A DNA stretch of 64,000 nt. Source: Natronococcus sp. A-GB7 (GTDB taxonomy: Archaea > Halobacteriota > Halobacteria > Halobacteriales > Natrialbaceae). The translations under genes and the position numbers were made by a program. Shown here piece after piece: positions 9,172 to 17,350 of the stretch; the first letter of the stretch is position 1; every line of letters begins with the position of its first letter. Under the pieces are notes generated by a model that worked only from the letters and a program-made list of their open reading frames with translations, was not told the DNA's origin and did no database searches. Where the stretch lies: the NCBI RefSeq assembly GCF_029688865.1, contig NZ_JARUKV010000007.1:1-64000 (forward strand), in the 5' to 3' direction.

Positions 9172-9328
9172 AACGGAAGCGGGGTCTGACCCCCCTGATC
9201 AAGGTGACTGTCTTGGGTGAACGGAAGCGGGGTCGAACCCTCCACGTCGAAGGTGGGGTCTTCGGGGAACGGAAGCGGGGTAGACTTCCTAACTCGAAGA
9301 CGGGGCCTTCGGAGCACGGCAGCGGGCT
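9172..9328. repeat. Tandem 48-bp repeat, three units plus a decayed fourth
   Basis: AACGGAAGCGGGGT occurs at 9172, 9220 and 9268, exactly 48 bases apart, with a degraded copy near 9315. The remainder of each unit is only partly conserved (CGAAGG and GGGGTCTTCGGGG elements). The block fills much of the 393-base gap after the MBL lipoprotein. Read on the minus strand it gives repeating TPLPF codons, but no start or credible protein covers it. It is most likely a non-coding minisatellite. Confidence 0.75.
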
Positions 9329-9414
9329 ACGGATGCATTCTGGTACGTCCGTCCACTGCCTACTTCTCTGTAGTGGGGATACCGCATTAGAGCTACCGCC
9401 AACACACATTGGTA

Positions 9415-9420
9415 TTTATA
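9415..9420 (+). promoter_or_regulatory. Putative TATA box for the gamma-carbonic anhydrase gene
   Basis: TTTATA lies about 70 bases ahead of the ATG at 9488. A start near 9445 would leave a leader of about 40 bases, longer than for most genes in this window. Confidence 0.35.
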
Positions 9421-9487
9421 CGATGGGCCGGTCGAACACACTCCGAGCGACGGTAGATTCAAGCCCCGTTCGCGAGAGGTAGCCGCC

Positions 9488-9988
9488 ATGCTTCGCTCGT
9501 TCGAAGGGACGGAACCCCAGGTCGCCGACTCGGCGTACGTCGACGAGAGCGCGGTCGTGATCGGCGACGTCGTCGTCGAGGCCGACGCCAGCGTCTGGCC
9601 GAACACGACCCTCCGTGGCGATCACGGCCGGATCGTCGTCGGCGAGGGCGCAAACGTTCAGGACAACGCCGTCCTCCACGAGGACGCCGAGCTCGAGCCC
9701 TACGCCACGGTGGGCCACAGCGCGATCGTCCACGACGCGACCGTCCGCGAGCGCGCGCTGGTCGGGATGAACGCCGTGGTCCTCGACGGCGCCCGGATCG
9801 GCGAGGGTGCGGTCGTCGCGGCCGGCAGCGTCGTCACGGAGGGAACCGAGGTCGAACCCGAGACGCTCGTCGCCGGCGCGCCCGCGGAACCGAAGGCCGA
9901 GGTCGACGACCCGCGCCTCGAGGAGACGGCGGACCGATACGTCGAGCTCTCGAGCCGCCACGCCGAGCGCTCGGAACGACTCGATTGA
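9488..9988 (+). CDS. Gamma-class carbonic anhydrase family protein
   Basis: 166 residues. A left-handed beta-helix of hexapeptide repeats (VIGDVV, VVGEGA, LVGMNA, RIGEGA) runs from about residue 15 to 130. Metal-ligand histidines of gamma carbonic anhydrases are present as LHED, VGHS and IVHD. The family hydrates CO2 or has related metal-dependent roles as a trimer. A short charged C-terminal helix follows. No operon partner is evident. Confidence 0.92.
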   Translation: MLRSFEGTEPQVADSAYVDESAVVIGDVVVEADASVWPNTTLRGDHGRIVVGEGANVQDNAVLHEDAELEPYATVGHSAIVHDATVRERALVGMNAVVLDGARIGEGAVVAAGSVVTEGTEVEPETLVAGAPAEPKAEVDDPRLEETADRYVELSSRHAERSERLD

Positions 9989-10059
9989 ACCCAGGATCGC
10001 CCACCGTCGACGCTGCGGCGAGGGAAACGCTGATACGCACACCCGCGCAATCGACGGCC

Positions 10060-10521
10060 ATGAGCGACACCTCGTGGACGGACCGGATCGTCGGCGAACG
10101 GATGACCGTCGATCAGGAGTTCTCCGCGCGCGTCCAGGACTCGCGGTTCTCGAGCCAGCAGTGGAGCCTGATCATGACCGCGACGGAGTTCGAGATCGAG
10201 GACGCCGACGACCCCGGTCGGGCCCGGATCGTCGCCAACACCGAGAAGGTCGACCAGATCATCCCCGAACTCGAGAACGTCGAACGACAGATGGGCGCGA
10301 TGGGCGGCCAGGGTGGCGGTGGTGGCGCCTCGAACTCGTCGGGCGGGGTCGTCGACTCCATCCTCGGCGCGCTCGGACTGGGCGGGGACGGTAGCGACGA
10401 CCGGGAGGAACAGCTCCGGGCGGCCGAGCAGCTCACCCAGGAGTACGCCGAGCAGCTCCAGAACCAGCTCGAGTCGAAGGGGCGATGGGAGTCGGTCCGC
10501 CAGGCCGCCGCCGGCGACTGA
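10060..10521 (+). CDS. Haloarchaeal protein of unknown function (DUF5799-like)
   Basis: 153 residues from ATG 10060. The N-terminal half (ERMTVDQEFSARVQDSRFSS, QQWSLIMTATEFEIE) is followed by a Gly-rich linker near residues 85-100 and a Gln/Glu-rich C-terminal helix. The pattern agrees with what I remember of the haloarchaeal DUF5799. There is no signal peptide or membrane segment. It follows the carbonic anhydrase gene in the same direction by about 70 bases. Confidence 0.75.
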   Translation: MSDTSWTDRIVGERMTVDQEFSARVQDSRFSSQQWSLIMTATEFEIEDADDPGRARIVANTEKVDQIIPELENVERQMGAMGGQGGGGGASNSSGGVVDSILGALGLGGDGSDDREEQLRAAEQLTQEYAEQLQNQLESKGRWESVRQAAAGD

Positions 10522-10547
10522 GACTGCCGGCGATCCGTCCCGTTCTC

Positions 10548-10688
10548 TCAGCCCGCGTGAAAGAGGGTGAACTCGCTGGCTTCGTAGATGTTGATCAGCT
10601 CCACGACGAGTTCGTCGTAGGACTCGTCCTCGATCCGCAGCCCGTCCAGCCGTTCGACGGTCTCCTCCTCGAGTTCGATAGTGGGCAT
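10548..10688 (-). CDS. Small VapB/antitoxin-like protein (DUF7557-like)
   Basis: 46 residues, read from ATG 10688 to TGA 10548-10550. The sequence MPTIELEEETVERLDGLR followed by ESYDELVVELINIYE has the short strand-helix pattern of ribbon-helix-helix antitoxin-like proteins widespread in haloarchaea. No toxin gene is adjacent, so it is an orphan. It converges on the DUF5799-like gene. Confidence 0.7.
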   Translation of the reverse strand: MPTIELEEETVERLDGLRIEDESYDELVVELINIYEASEFTLFHAG

Positions 10689-10800
10689 ACCAGTCCGTTC
10701 GTCGCCGAGGAGCAAAAGCCTCGCGGAGAGCTATCACACCACATTACTCGGGCACCGCCGAGCCACAGGGTCTTTAGGTAGCCCACCCCTCCGTCTGGGT

Positions 10801-11091
10801 ATGACCGACGACGTCGACACGACCACGATCACGATTTCGACCGACGGCGACGAGACCGACGAGGTCACGCTCCCGTCCGGACTCATCGACCTCCTCGCCG
10901 AGGGCGATCAGGACGCCGCCGAAACCGTCGGCGACATCACCCTCCTCTCGTTCGCCAGCCGCGCCCACCATATCGTCCACCACGGCGAGGGGTCGGACCC
11001 GGAGCTCGAGGCCCAGGAGGAACGCATCATGGACCAGTTCGAGGAGCGGTTCGGGCAGACCTTCGCCGAGGCGACCGGCCACCAGCACTGA
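10801..11091 (+). CDS. Conserved haloarchaeal protein of unknown function
   Basis: 96 residues, very acidic. The N-terminus is Thr/Asp-rich (TTTITISTDGDETDEVTLPS). A helical part contains HHIVHHGEG and ends ATGHQH, so the C-terminal half is unusually rich in histidine for so short a protein and could bind metal. That is inference. The start at ATG 10801 was preferred to an upstream in-frame ATG because the extension is basic and looks non-coding. Confidence 0.7.
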   Translation: MTDDVDTTTITISTDGDETDEVTLPSGLIDLLAEGDQDAAETVGDITLLSFASRAHHIVHHGEGSDPELEAQEERIMDQFEERFGQTFAEATGHQH

Positions 11092-11188
11092 CCGACGATT
11101 CCTCCTTCCGGTGTGACCGTCTCGGCAGCTACGGCTGGCGTGGTTCGTGAACCGAAGTTTTGATCACGGTTTACGGCGGTGGTGACGT

Positions 11189-11770
11189 ATGGCAACCGAA
11201 CAGAACGACGTCGAGCTCGTCGACGGCGACGTCGTCCACGCGTTCGCTCGAGCGGCGCTGCTCGCGACGCTTCTCGGCGCGGTGGCACCGATCGCAATAC
11301 CGATCCCGTTCTCTCCGGCGCCGATCACGCTGCAGGTGCTGTTCGTCTTTCTCGCCGGGCTGTTGCTCGGTCCGCTCTGGGGGACCGTCTCGATACTACT
11401 GTACCTCGCCGCCGGCGCGATCGGACTCCCGGTGTTCGCGGGGATGGCTGGCGGGCTCGGCGTGCTCGTCGGGGATTCGGCCGGCTACCTCTGGTCGTAC
11501 CCCCTGGCCGCCTGCCTGATCGGTCTGTTCGTCCACCGCGGGACCGACCTGCGTGATCCCGCCGAGATTTCGACGGCGCTGGTCGTCGTCGCGCTCGTCA
11601 CCGCGACCGTCCTCATCTACGGAATGGGCGTGGGCTACATGGCCTGGCTGCTCGAGCTCGAGCTCTGGGAGGCGATCACCGTCGGTGCCTTATGGTTCGT
11701 TCCGGGTGAGCTGCTGAAGATCGCTGCCGCCGTCGCGATCGTCGAGAGCGGTCGGATCGACACCGTCTGA
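11189..11770 (+). CDS. bioY: Biotin transporter substrate-binding component BioY
   Basis: 193 residues, about six transmembrane helices. It is the S component of an energy-coupling-factor transporter that binds biotin in the membrane. Diagnostic stretches are FSPAPITLQVLFVFLAGLLL, LYLAAGAIGLPVFAGMAGG and GYLWSYPLAACLIG. It is the first gene of bioY-bioM-bioN; its stop overlaps the next start as TGATG, indicating translational coupling. Confidence 0.95.
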   Translation: MATEQNDVELVDGDVVHAFARAALLATLLGAVAPIAIPIPFSPAPITLQVLFVFLAGLLLGPLWGTVSILLYLAAGAIGLPVFAGMAGGLGVLVGDSAGYLWSYPLAACLIGLFVHRGTDLRDPAEISTALVVVALVTATVLIYGMGVGYMAWLLELELWEAITVGALWFVPGELLKIAAAVAIVESGRIDTV

Positions 11771-12498
11771 TGCTCGAGTTCCGCTCCGTGTCGTTCGGTT
11801 TCGACGACGTAGGGGTGCTCGATAGCGTCTCCCTCTCGATCCCCGACGGCGAGTTCGTCGTCTTCGCGGGAGCGAACGGCAGCGGGAAGACGACCTTGCT
11901 GCGCCACTGCAACGGCCTGCTGGATCCCGACGAGGGGACGGTGCTGGTCGACGGCACCCCCGTCGAGGACGACGTCATCGGCGCCCGAACGAGCGTCGGC
12001 ATGGTGTTCCAGCACCCGCGCGACCAGTTCGTCGCCGCGACCGTCGGCGACGACGTCGCCTTCGGCCCCGCGAACCTGGGCCTCGAGCGCACCGAAATCG
12101 ACCGCCGCGTCGCGGAGGCCCTCGAGGCCGTGAACCTGCGGGGACGCGAGGACGAACGGATCGAACGGCTCTCGGGCGGCGAGCAGTCCCGCGTCGCTAT
12201 CGCGGGCGCGCTCGCGATGGAGCCGACCCACCTGGTGCTCGACGAACCCTTCACCGGGCTCGACGAGCCCGCGCGCCGCTCGGTGATGGATCGACTCGAG
12301 GCGCTGGCCGCCGACGGCACCGGGATCCTGCTCGCGACCCACGACCTGCGGGACGTGCTCGCGCTGGCCGACCGCGTGATCGCGATGGCCGACGGACGGG
12401 TCGTCGTCGACGACTCCCCCGAGCGGGCCCTCGAGGGACTGGACGGACTGCCCGTTCGCGTCCCTCGAGCGCGGGCGGATCTCGAGGAGCAATGCTGA
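11770..12498 (+). CDS. bioM: Biotin ECF transporter ATPase (BioM/EcfA)
   Basis: 242 residues. ABC ATPase with Walker A GANGSGKTTLLRH, Q-loop FQHPRDQF, signature LSGGEQSRVAIAGAL and Walker B HLVLDEPF, then the H-loop ATHDL. It drives biotin uptake with BioY and BioN. It overlaps bioY by one base and bioN by seven, so the three are one transcriptional unit. Confidence 0.94.
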   Translation: MLEFRSVSFGFDDVGVLDSVSLSIPDGEFVVFAGANGSGKTTLLRHCNGLLDPDEGTVLVDGTPVEDDVIGARTSVGMVFQHPRDQFVAATVGDDVAFGPANLGLERTEIDRRVAEALEAVNLRGREDERIERLSGGEQSRVAIAGALAMEPTHLVLDEPFTGLDEPARRSVMDRLEALAADGTGILLATHDLRDVLALADRVIAMADGRVVVDDSPERALEGLDGLPVRVPRARADLEEQC

Positions 12499-13196
12499 CC
12501 TACGAGCCCGGCGAGACGGTCGTCCACGACCTCGATCCCCGGAGCAAGCTCGCGGTCCAGATCGGGTTCGCGGCGACCGCGCTGGCTCACACCGCGCCGC
12601 GGGCCCTGCTCGGGCTCTCGGTCGTTACCGCGGTCGTGCTGGCGCTCGCGCGGGTACCCCTACTGCGGACGCTGTACGCCTACCGGTTCGCGCTGGTGAT
12701 CCTCGCGGTCGGTCCCCTCGTCGCTGCCGCGACCCTCGGCCCGCCGTGGATCGACCTCGAGGCCGGCCTCGCCACGGCGCTCGCGAGCTACCGGGTGCTG
12801 CTCATCCTGCTCGTCAGCGCCGCCTACGTCCGGACGACGCCGGTTCGAGAGTCCCGGGCGGCGATCCAGCGGACGATCCCGGGCAAGCCCGGACAGCTCC
12901 TCGGGATCGGCGTCGCGCTGGTCTTCCGGTTCCTGCCCGTCGTGCAGTCGGACCTGCGGACGATTCGGGACGCGTCGGCCGCGCGGCTCGGCACCGAACG
13001 GAGCGCCCGCGAGCGCGCGACGACGATCGGCCTCCTCGGGCTCTCGCGAACGTTCGACCGCGCCGATCGACTCTCGCTCGCGCTGCGAGCGCGGTGTTTC
13101 TCCTGGAATCCCACGCTGCCCGCGCTCGCGTTCTCCCGGCGGGACGCTCCCGTGTTGGGGATCGCGGTCGCGTTGCTCCTGACGGCGTTCCTGTAA
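12492..13196 (+). CDS. bioN: Biotin ECF transporter transmembrane coupling protein (BioN/EcfT)
   Basis: 234 residues. EcfT-type membrane protein linking the S component to the ATPase. The N-terminus YEPGETVVHDLDPRSKLAVQ is typical. The coupling-helix region contains DASAARLG and FDRADRLSLALRARCF, the latter with the Ala-Arg-Xaa signature of EcfT proteins. There are about four to five transmembrane helices. It closes the bioYMN operon. Confidence 0.93.
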   Translation: MLTYEPGETVVHDLDPRSKLAVQIGFAATALAHTAPRALLGLSVVTAVVLALARVPLLRTLYAYRFALVILAVGPLVAAATLGPPWIDLEAGLATALASYRVLLILLVSAAYVRTTPVRESRAAIQRTIPGKPGQLLGIGVALVFRFLPVVQSDLRTIRDASAARLGTERSARERATTIGLLGLSRTFDRADRLSLALRARCFSWNPTLPALAFSRRDAPVLGIAVALLLTAFL

Positions 13197-13313
13197 CCCT
13201 CTGGTCGGGTCGAAACGCCGGCTGTCCGGTTTCCAGGCCGCAACACTCCGGGAACGGAGAGAGGGTGGGCGAGCCGGAATTATTAACCTCCAGCCGATCG
13301 AGTCGGCTAGTGA

Positions 13314-13586
13314 ATGGCGCTTCGCCCCGGCGACATGGTCCGCGTACGTCCGGATCGATTACCCGACTCGATCGAGCGGGAACTCCCACAGGCGGAAGCA
13401 GCCGTCGGACGGGTCCTCGAGACGAGCGACGTCTCGCTGGTCGACCTCGAGTGGTACGTCGACTACGCGAGCGGCGCGGTGATGGACGGCGTCCTCCCGA
13501 AGCGCCGCAGCGACCTGCTCTGTCTCCCGACCGACGCCCTCGAGAAAATCAGCCACGACGAGTACATGGAACGACGGACACCCTGA
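13314..13586 (+). CDS. Small conserved protein of unknown function
   Basis: 90 residues. The N-terminus ALRPGDMVRVRPDRLPDSIE suggests a small SH3-like beta barrel, followed by acidic helices. An ATTATTAAC box about 30 bases ahead of ATG 13314 fits a near-leaderless transcript. No named family is recognised. Confidence 0.65.
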   Translation: MALRPGDMVRVRPDRLPDSIERELPQAEAAVGRVLETSDVSLVDLEWYVDYASGAVMDGVLPKRRSDLLCLPTDALEKISHDEYMERRTP

Positions 13587-13655
13587 TCCGATCTAGACCC
13601 GAGGTTCGGGGCGTCGGTCGATTCCGGCGCGCGCGTCTCGAGCGTTCGCATCCCC

Positions 13656-14699
13656 TTACGCCGCCGACCCGTGCCACTCCCGGCTGAAGAGATCGAAGGC
13701 GATCTTGGCCGCCCCGAGGATGACGGGCCCCACGAACAGCCCGACGGCGCCGAACATCGCGACCCCACCGAAGATTCCGAGAACGATCACCGCGGCGCTG
13801 AGAGCCCCACTCTTTCCGATGATAGCCGGGCGGAGGTACATGTCGGAGACGCTGACGAACGTCCCGTAGCCGACCAGCGCCAGGGCCGCCAGCGGTCGCC
13901 CGGCGACGACGAGGTAGATCGAGACCGGAACCCAGATCCCGAACGCGCCCACGAGCGGGAGCAGGGCGAGCACGAACGTCGCAACGGTGAGCAGGACGAC
14001 GCCCGGTACGTCGAGCAGCCAGAGACCGATTCCGAGCAACACGGCCTGGATCGCGGAGACGATCACGTTACCGACCACCGACGCCCACATGAGTCGATCG
14101 AGTTCGGTGAACAGCTCGTCTCTGGCACCGTCGCTGATCGGAACCACGGTCTGGAGCCAGTCGACCAGCCGATCGCCGTCCCGGAGCAGCCCGAAGAGGA
14201 CGAACATCGTCACCGTCAGCCCGAACGCGATCGACGGGAGCCCACCGAGGAACTCGAGGGTCCCGGTGACCGCGCCGTGGAGGCCGTGCAGGCCGTCGTC
14301 GATCTGACCCTGGTTGGCCTCGTAGGCCGCGATGGCGGCTTCGGGATCGAGCTGGTAGCCAAAGCCCTCGAGTTCGTCCTGGATCGCCATCGTGTCCAGT
14401 CCCTGCTGCTGGATCGTTCCTACGAGTTCCGAGGCCTGCCGGATCGCGACGACGAGGACGTACAGCACCGGGATCACGAGCACGAGTAGCGAGCTCGCAA
14501 TCAACGTCAGCGCCGACGCGGTCGGGCTCAGCACTCGCTCGAGGATCGTCTGAAACGGCGCGAGCGCGTAGGCGAGCACGACCGCGAGCAGGACGTACTG
14601 GAGGTACGGGAGGACGAGCAACGCCGCGAGGATCCCGGTCACCAGGGCGACGATTCCGAGGGCGGACTGTTCGGTTAGTCCCCCGCTTGTCTCGGTCAT
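13656..14699 (-). CDS. AI-2E family (PerM-like) transporter
   Basis: 347 residues, about seven to eight transmembrane helices. The family pattern is clear: an N-terminal helix pair (YLQYVLLAVVLAYALAPF), a central soluble stretch about 85-165, and a C-terminal block with LLPLVGAFGIWVPVSIYLV and YLRPAIIGKSGALSAAVIVLG. Members export small molecules or act in Na+/H+ exchange; the substrate here is unknown. It converges on the 90-residue gene. Confidence 0.92.
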   Translation of the reverse strand: MTETSGGLTEQSALGIVALVTGILAALLVLPYLQYVLLAVVLAYALAPFQTILERVLSPTASALTLIASSLLVLVIPVLYVLVVAIRQASELVGTIQQQGLDTMAIQDELEGFGYQLDPEAAIAAYEANQGQIDDGLHGLHGAVTGTLEFLGGLPSIAFGLTVTMFVLFGLLRDGDRLVDWLQTVVPISDGARDELFTELDRLMWASVVGNVIVSAIQAVLLGIGLWLLDVPGVVLLTVATFVLALLPLVGAFGIWVPVSIYLVVAGRPLAALALVGYGTFVSVSDMYLRPAIIGKSGALSAAVIVLGIFGGVAMFGAVGLFVGPVILGAAKIAFDLFSREWHGSAA

Positions 14700-14836
14700 G
14701 GACCCTCAATGTTTCCGCTGGGCAAAGAGCGTATCCGATTCGTTCTCGAGGAGCTGGCTACCGGATCGGAGAGGGTGATAACGTACAACAAGCTTATTAC
14801 AAACCATGCATAATTAGGCGACAGAGGTGGGATGGA

Positions 14837-15037
14837 ATGAAAGCTCGTCAACTGGACCCGACCGATAGACGCGTCCTCGAACGGAACTACGACTACGCGC
14901 AGAAGAACGTTCGAGTGCTTTCGACGTGGTACGAGTGCGAGACCAAACGGATGATCGAGCTGCTCGCCGAGAACGGGATCGACCTCTCGGCGAACGACGA
15001 GCAGCGATTCGGGCCGTACTACAGAGAGGCCCGATAG
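14837..15037 (+). CDS. Small charged protein of unknown function
   Basis: 66 residues from ATG 14837 (KARQLDPTDRRVLERNYDYA, later WYECETKRMIELLAENGIDL). It is probably all helical, with a single Cys. AT-rich promoter sequence (CTTATTAC and CATAATTAG around 14790-14815) and a GAGGTGGG Shine-Dalgarno-like stretch precede it. It starts a lower-GC patch that runs to about 16.1 kb. No family is recognised. Confidence 0.55.
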   Translation: MKARQLDPTDRRVLERNYDYAQKNVRVLSTWYECETKRMIELLAENGIDLSANDEQRFGPYYREAR

Positions 15038-15349
15038 CGCCACCGACAGGGAGTGTCTGCCTCGTTCGCGAGTTGGCCTGCGATAGCAGACGTCGGTAGC
15101 GGGATTGGAACCCATACGAACACGAGGTTCGCGCTACACTGCTCACGTTCGGAAAGACGCGACGAAATCGCTGGCGACGGCTTCGCCCCCTTCGTTGACT
15201 TCGATATCAGTACGGACGTGTTCATCACGAAACGAGGCATCGTTTCCCTCCTCGAAAAGAAAACGCAGCAAGTGGCAAGTCCAGAGATTTATCCTGCTGG
15301 GGACTAACATATGACATACGGGGTACCCGCGATACAGAGGTGACCCCCT
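15038..15349. other. 312-base gap, lower GC, no confident gene
   Basis: Open frames exist on both strands, for example a plus frame at 15053-15307 and a minus frame ending at 15143, but neither has a recognisable domain or a convincing start. The segment belongs to the same lower-GC patch as its neighbours. An old gene remnant is possible but not supported. Confidence 0.4.
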
Positions 15350-15892
15350 ATGAGCAATAAGGACGAAAACGAGCGGGACGACAGTGAACGGAAGGCACCT
15401 GTACGCGATAACCAACAGAGGGATCCCTCCCTTGCAACAGCTATCGAGAGTTCGCTTCAAGCGGGATTGCGATCGTTGTCAGAGGGATTAGAGAAGGTAG
15501 TCGGAGAAGACGCAAAGCGATCTTCAAGAGGCCCACCCCGATCGCGTCCTCCGGCTCGAAGAACTCGGGCAAATCAGCGACAGCGCACGGACGATCAGGA
15601 ACGGTCGCGAGCACGCACGTCCGGGTCCACGGACTGTTTGATCGATACTCGTCGTGACGACGGCGAGTTCGTGGTTATCGCCGATCTTCCCGGAGCCGAC
15701 AAAGACGATCTCACAGCAGGGATCGATCCGAGAACAAACGAACTCGTTATCAGGAAAACGGGCACCACTGTTGGCCGGGTTGAGCTTCCCTGGACCTCCT
15801 CTGAAATGCAAAAGGCCTGGTTCAAAAACGGTGTTCTCGAAGTGTATATCCGATCGGACGACACCGAGCAGTCCGAGAAGTCGGTGTCGTAG
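15350..15892 (+). CDS. GvpH-like protein with C-terminal Hsp20 domain
   Basis: 180 residues. The N-terminal half is polar and basic (ESSLQAGLRSLSEGLEKVVG, then an Arg/Ser/Pro-rich linker). The C-terminal half is an alpha-crystallin-like domain (EFVVIADLPGADKDDLTAGI, then DPRTNELVIRKTG, VELPW and FKNGVLEVYI). This is the layout of GvpH, the chaperone-like accessory protein of gas vesicles. No other gvp gene is present in the window. The codon use is less GC-rich than in flanking operons. A GAGGTGA stretch sits just ahead of the ATG. Its role outside a gas-vesicle cluster is unknown; a small heat-shock protein is the alternative. Confidence 0.8.
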   Translation: MSNKDENERDDSERKAPVRDNQQRDPSLATAIESSLQAGLRSLSEGLEKVVGEDAKRSSRGPPRSRPPARRTRANQRQRTDDQERSRARTSGSTDCLIDTRRDDGEFVVIADLPGADKDDLTAGIDPRTNELVIRKTGTTVGRVELPWTSSEMQKAWFKNGVLEVYIRSDDTEQSEKSVS

Positions 15893-15905
15893 AGTTCGTA
15901 TTTTC

Positions 15906-15942
15906 CAGTTCGCTTTCACTCCGCCGTTCGGTAAGCGAACTG
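15906..15942 (+). terminator. Inverted repeat after the GvpH-like gene
   Basis: CAGTTCGCTT at 15906-15915 pairs exactly with AAGCGAACTG at 15933-15942 across a 17-base loop, starting 14 bases after the stop codon. It is a plausible transcription end structure. Confidence 0.4.
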
Positions 15943-16111
15943 ACCGAAATGGCGCCTTGGGTTTCCGATGAACGGATGGGTCGATTCTGATGGTGAGCGT
16001 TACGAACTCGCCGAGCAAAACGTCGAGACGTGTGAACGAACGCTGAGTACGGGGAGAGTACCAGTCGAAGCGGGGAGCACCGACACGGCGAGCTTCGAAC
16101 TCCGTTCCGGA

Positions 16112-16185
16112 AGCCGGTGGAGGGATTTGAACCCTCGACCTAATCCTTACGAAGGATTCGCTCTGCCAGTCTGAGCTACACCGGC
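16112..16185 (-). tRNA. tRNA-Thr (anticodon CGT)
   Basis: The minus strand folds as a standard cloverleaf. The acceptor stem is GCCGGTG paired with CACCGGC, the D-arm contains TAGCTCAG, and the anticodon stem-loop is AATCC-TTCGTAA-GGATT with anticodon CGT. The T-arm contains GGTTCAAATCC. The discriminator base is T, as in archaeal tRNA-Thr. CCA is not encoded and no intron is present. It reads Thr ACG codons. Confidence 0.95.
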
Positions 16186-16281
16186 GCTGAACGCGTTTAG
16201 TGATAGGAGCGATAGCCGGCATAAGGATTGCGAATCGTCGTGGTCGTGCGACCCCCTCCCGTGGATCGGTGCAGGAGCGAA

Positions 16282-17262
16282 CTACTGCTCGAGCCGGACG
16301 TCCAGACAGACGTTCAGCTCGTGGGGCGCGTACGAACGGACCGTGTGTCGGGTCTCGACGGTCACCTCGTACTCCGGCTCGGCGGCCTCGCGGATCGCGC
16401 GCTCGCCGGGACCGAACGGGTCGTCCTCGTGCTGAATATCGTAGTAGTGCAGCGTACAGTCCTCGCCCGCGATCGTTACCGCCGACTCGAGGAAGGCGTC
16501 TGCGCTGTGGGGCAGGTTCATCACGATCCTATCGGCCCAGTCCTCGTAGTCGGGGGCGACCTCGCGAACGTCGTCGCAGATCGGCGCGACGCGGTCCTCG
16601 ATGCCGTTCCGGCGGGCGTTCTCCCGGAGGTAGTCGATCGCGGTCTCGTTGACGTCGACGCCGACGCAGTCGGCGCCGCGCTTCGCGAACGGGATCACGA
16701 ACGGGCCGACGCCCGCGAACATGTCGAACGCCCGCTCCCCCTCCGTCACCTGCTCGGCGACCCGGTGACGTTCGGTCGCGAGTCGGGGCGAAAAGTACAC
16801 CTCGGCGAGATCCAGCGCGAACTCGCAGCCGTACTCGCGGTGGACGACCTCCGTGCCCTCGCCCGCGAGCAGCTCCCAGTCCCGAACCCGCGTCTCGCCT
16901 TTGACTTTCGAGGCCTTGTTCAACACGGTGTCGACGGGGAGATCCGACTCGAGGATCGCGTCGGCGATCGTCCGCGCGCGCTCGGCGTCGTCCTCGTCGA
17001 GCAGCGCGGCCTCGCCGAGGCGTTCGTAGGACGGCTCGAACGAAAGCAGCTCCGCGGGGGTCGTCTGGCTCCGGCGCTCGTCGACGGCTCGCTCGACGAG
17101 ATCGTACTCGCTCGAGAGTGCGTCGGGGTCGGTGACCGGGACGTACAGCCAGCCGTCCGCGACGGTGATCTCGTAGTCGTCGTCGATCAGGTCCGCCTCG
17201 GCGAGGGTCGAGCGCGTCGCTTCGCCCGCCTCGGGCTCGACGCGGACACACGGCACCTCCAT
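16282..17262 (-). CDS. trm5: tRNA (guanine-37-N1)-methyltransferase Trm5
   Basis: 326 residues from ATG 17262 (MEVPCVRVEPEAGEATR). Archaeal Trm5 methylates G37 beside the anticodon to prevent frameshifting. Order: an N-terminal D1 region, a middle D2 domain (VDTVLNKASKVKGETRVRDW), then the Rossmann domain with the SAM-binding DMFAGVGPFVIPFAKRGA and the catalytic-face NLPHSADAFL. Five codons upstream another ATG is possible. It lies next to the tRNA gene and divergent from dphB. Confidence 0.93.
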   Translation of the reverse strand: MEVPCVRVEPEAGEATRSTLAEADLIDDDYEITVADGWLYVPVTDPDALSSEYDLVERAVDERRSQTTPAELLSFEPSYERLGEAALLDEDDAERARTIADAILESDLPVDTVLNKASKVKGETRVRDWELLAGEGTEVVHREYGCEFALDLAEVYFSPRLATERHRVAEQVTEGERAFDMFAGVGPFVIPFAKRGADCVGVDVNETAIDYLRENARRNGIEDRVAPICDDVREVAPDYEDWADRIVMNLPHSADAFLESAVTIAGEDCTLHYYDIQHEDDPFGPGERAIREAAEPEYEVTVETRHTVRSYAPHELNVCLDVRLEQ

Positions 17263-17319
17263 ACCGACACTCGCCACCGCCGGCTCCTAACGCTGACGCT
17301 TCGATCGCCGTGTCGAAAG

Positions 17320-17327
17320 CTTATAAC
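17320..17327 (+). promoter_or_regulatory. TATA box of dphB
   Basis: CTTATAAC is centred 27 bases ahead of ATG 17351, indicating a leaderless transcript. Confidence 0.55.
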
Positions 17328-17350
17328 GGCCGCTCGCGCTACCGACGGCC

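Noticed and set aside
9172-9328. CRISPR array
   Set aside because: The repeat core is 14 bases, the filler is partly conserved rather than unique spacers, there are only three units, and no cas gene is nearby.
15053-15460. Possible genes on either strand between the 66-residue ORF and the GvpH-like gene
   Set aside because: Competing frames overlap, no start signal or domain decides between them, and one runs into the GvpH-like gene.
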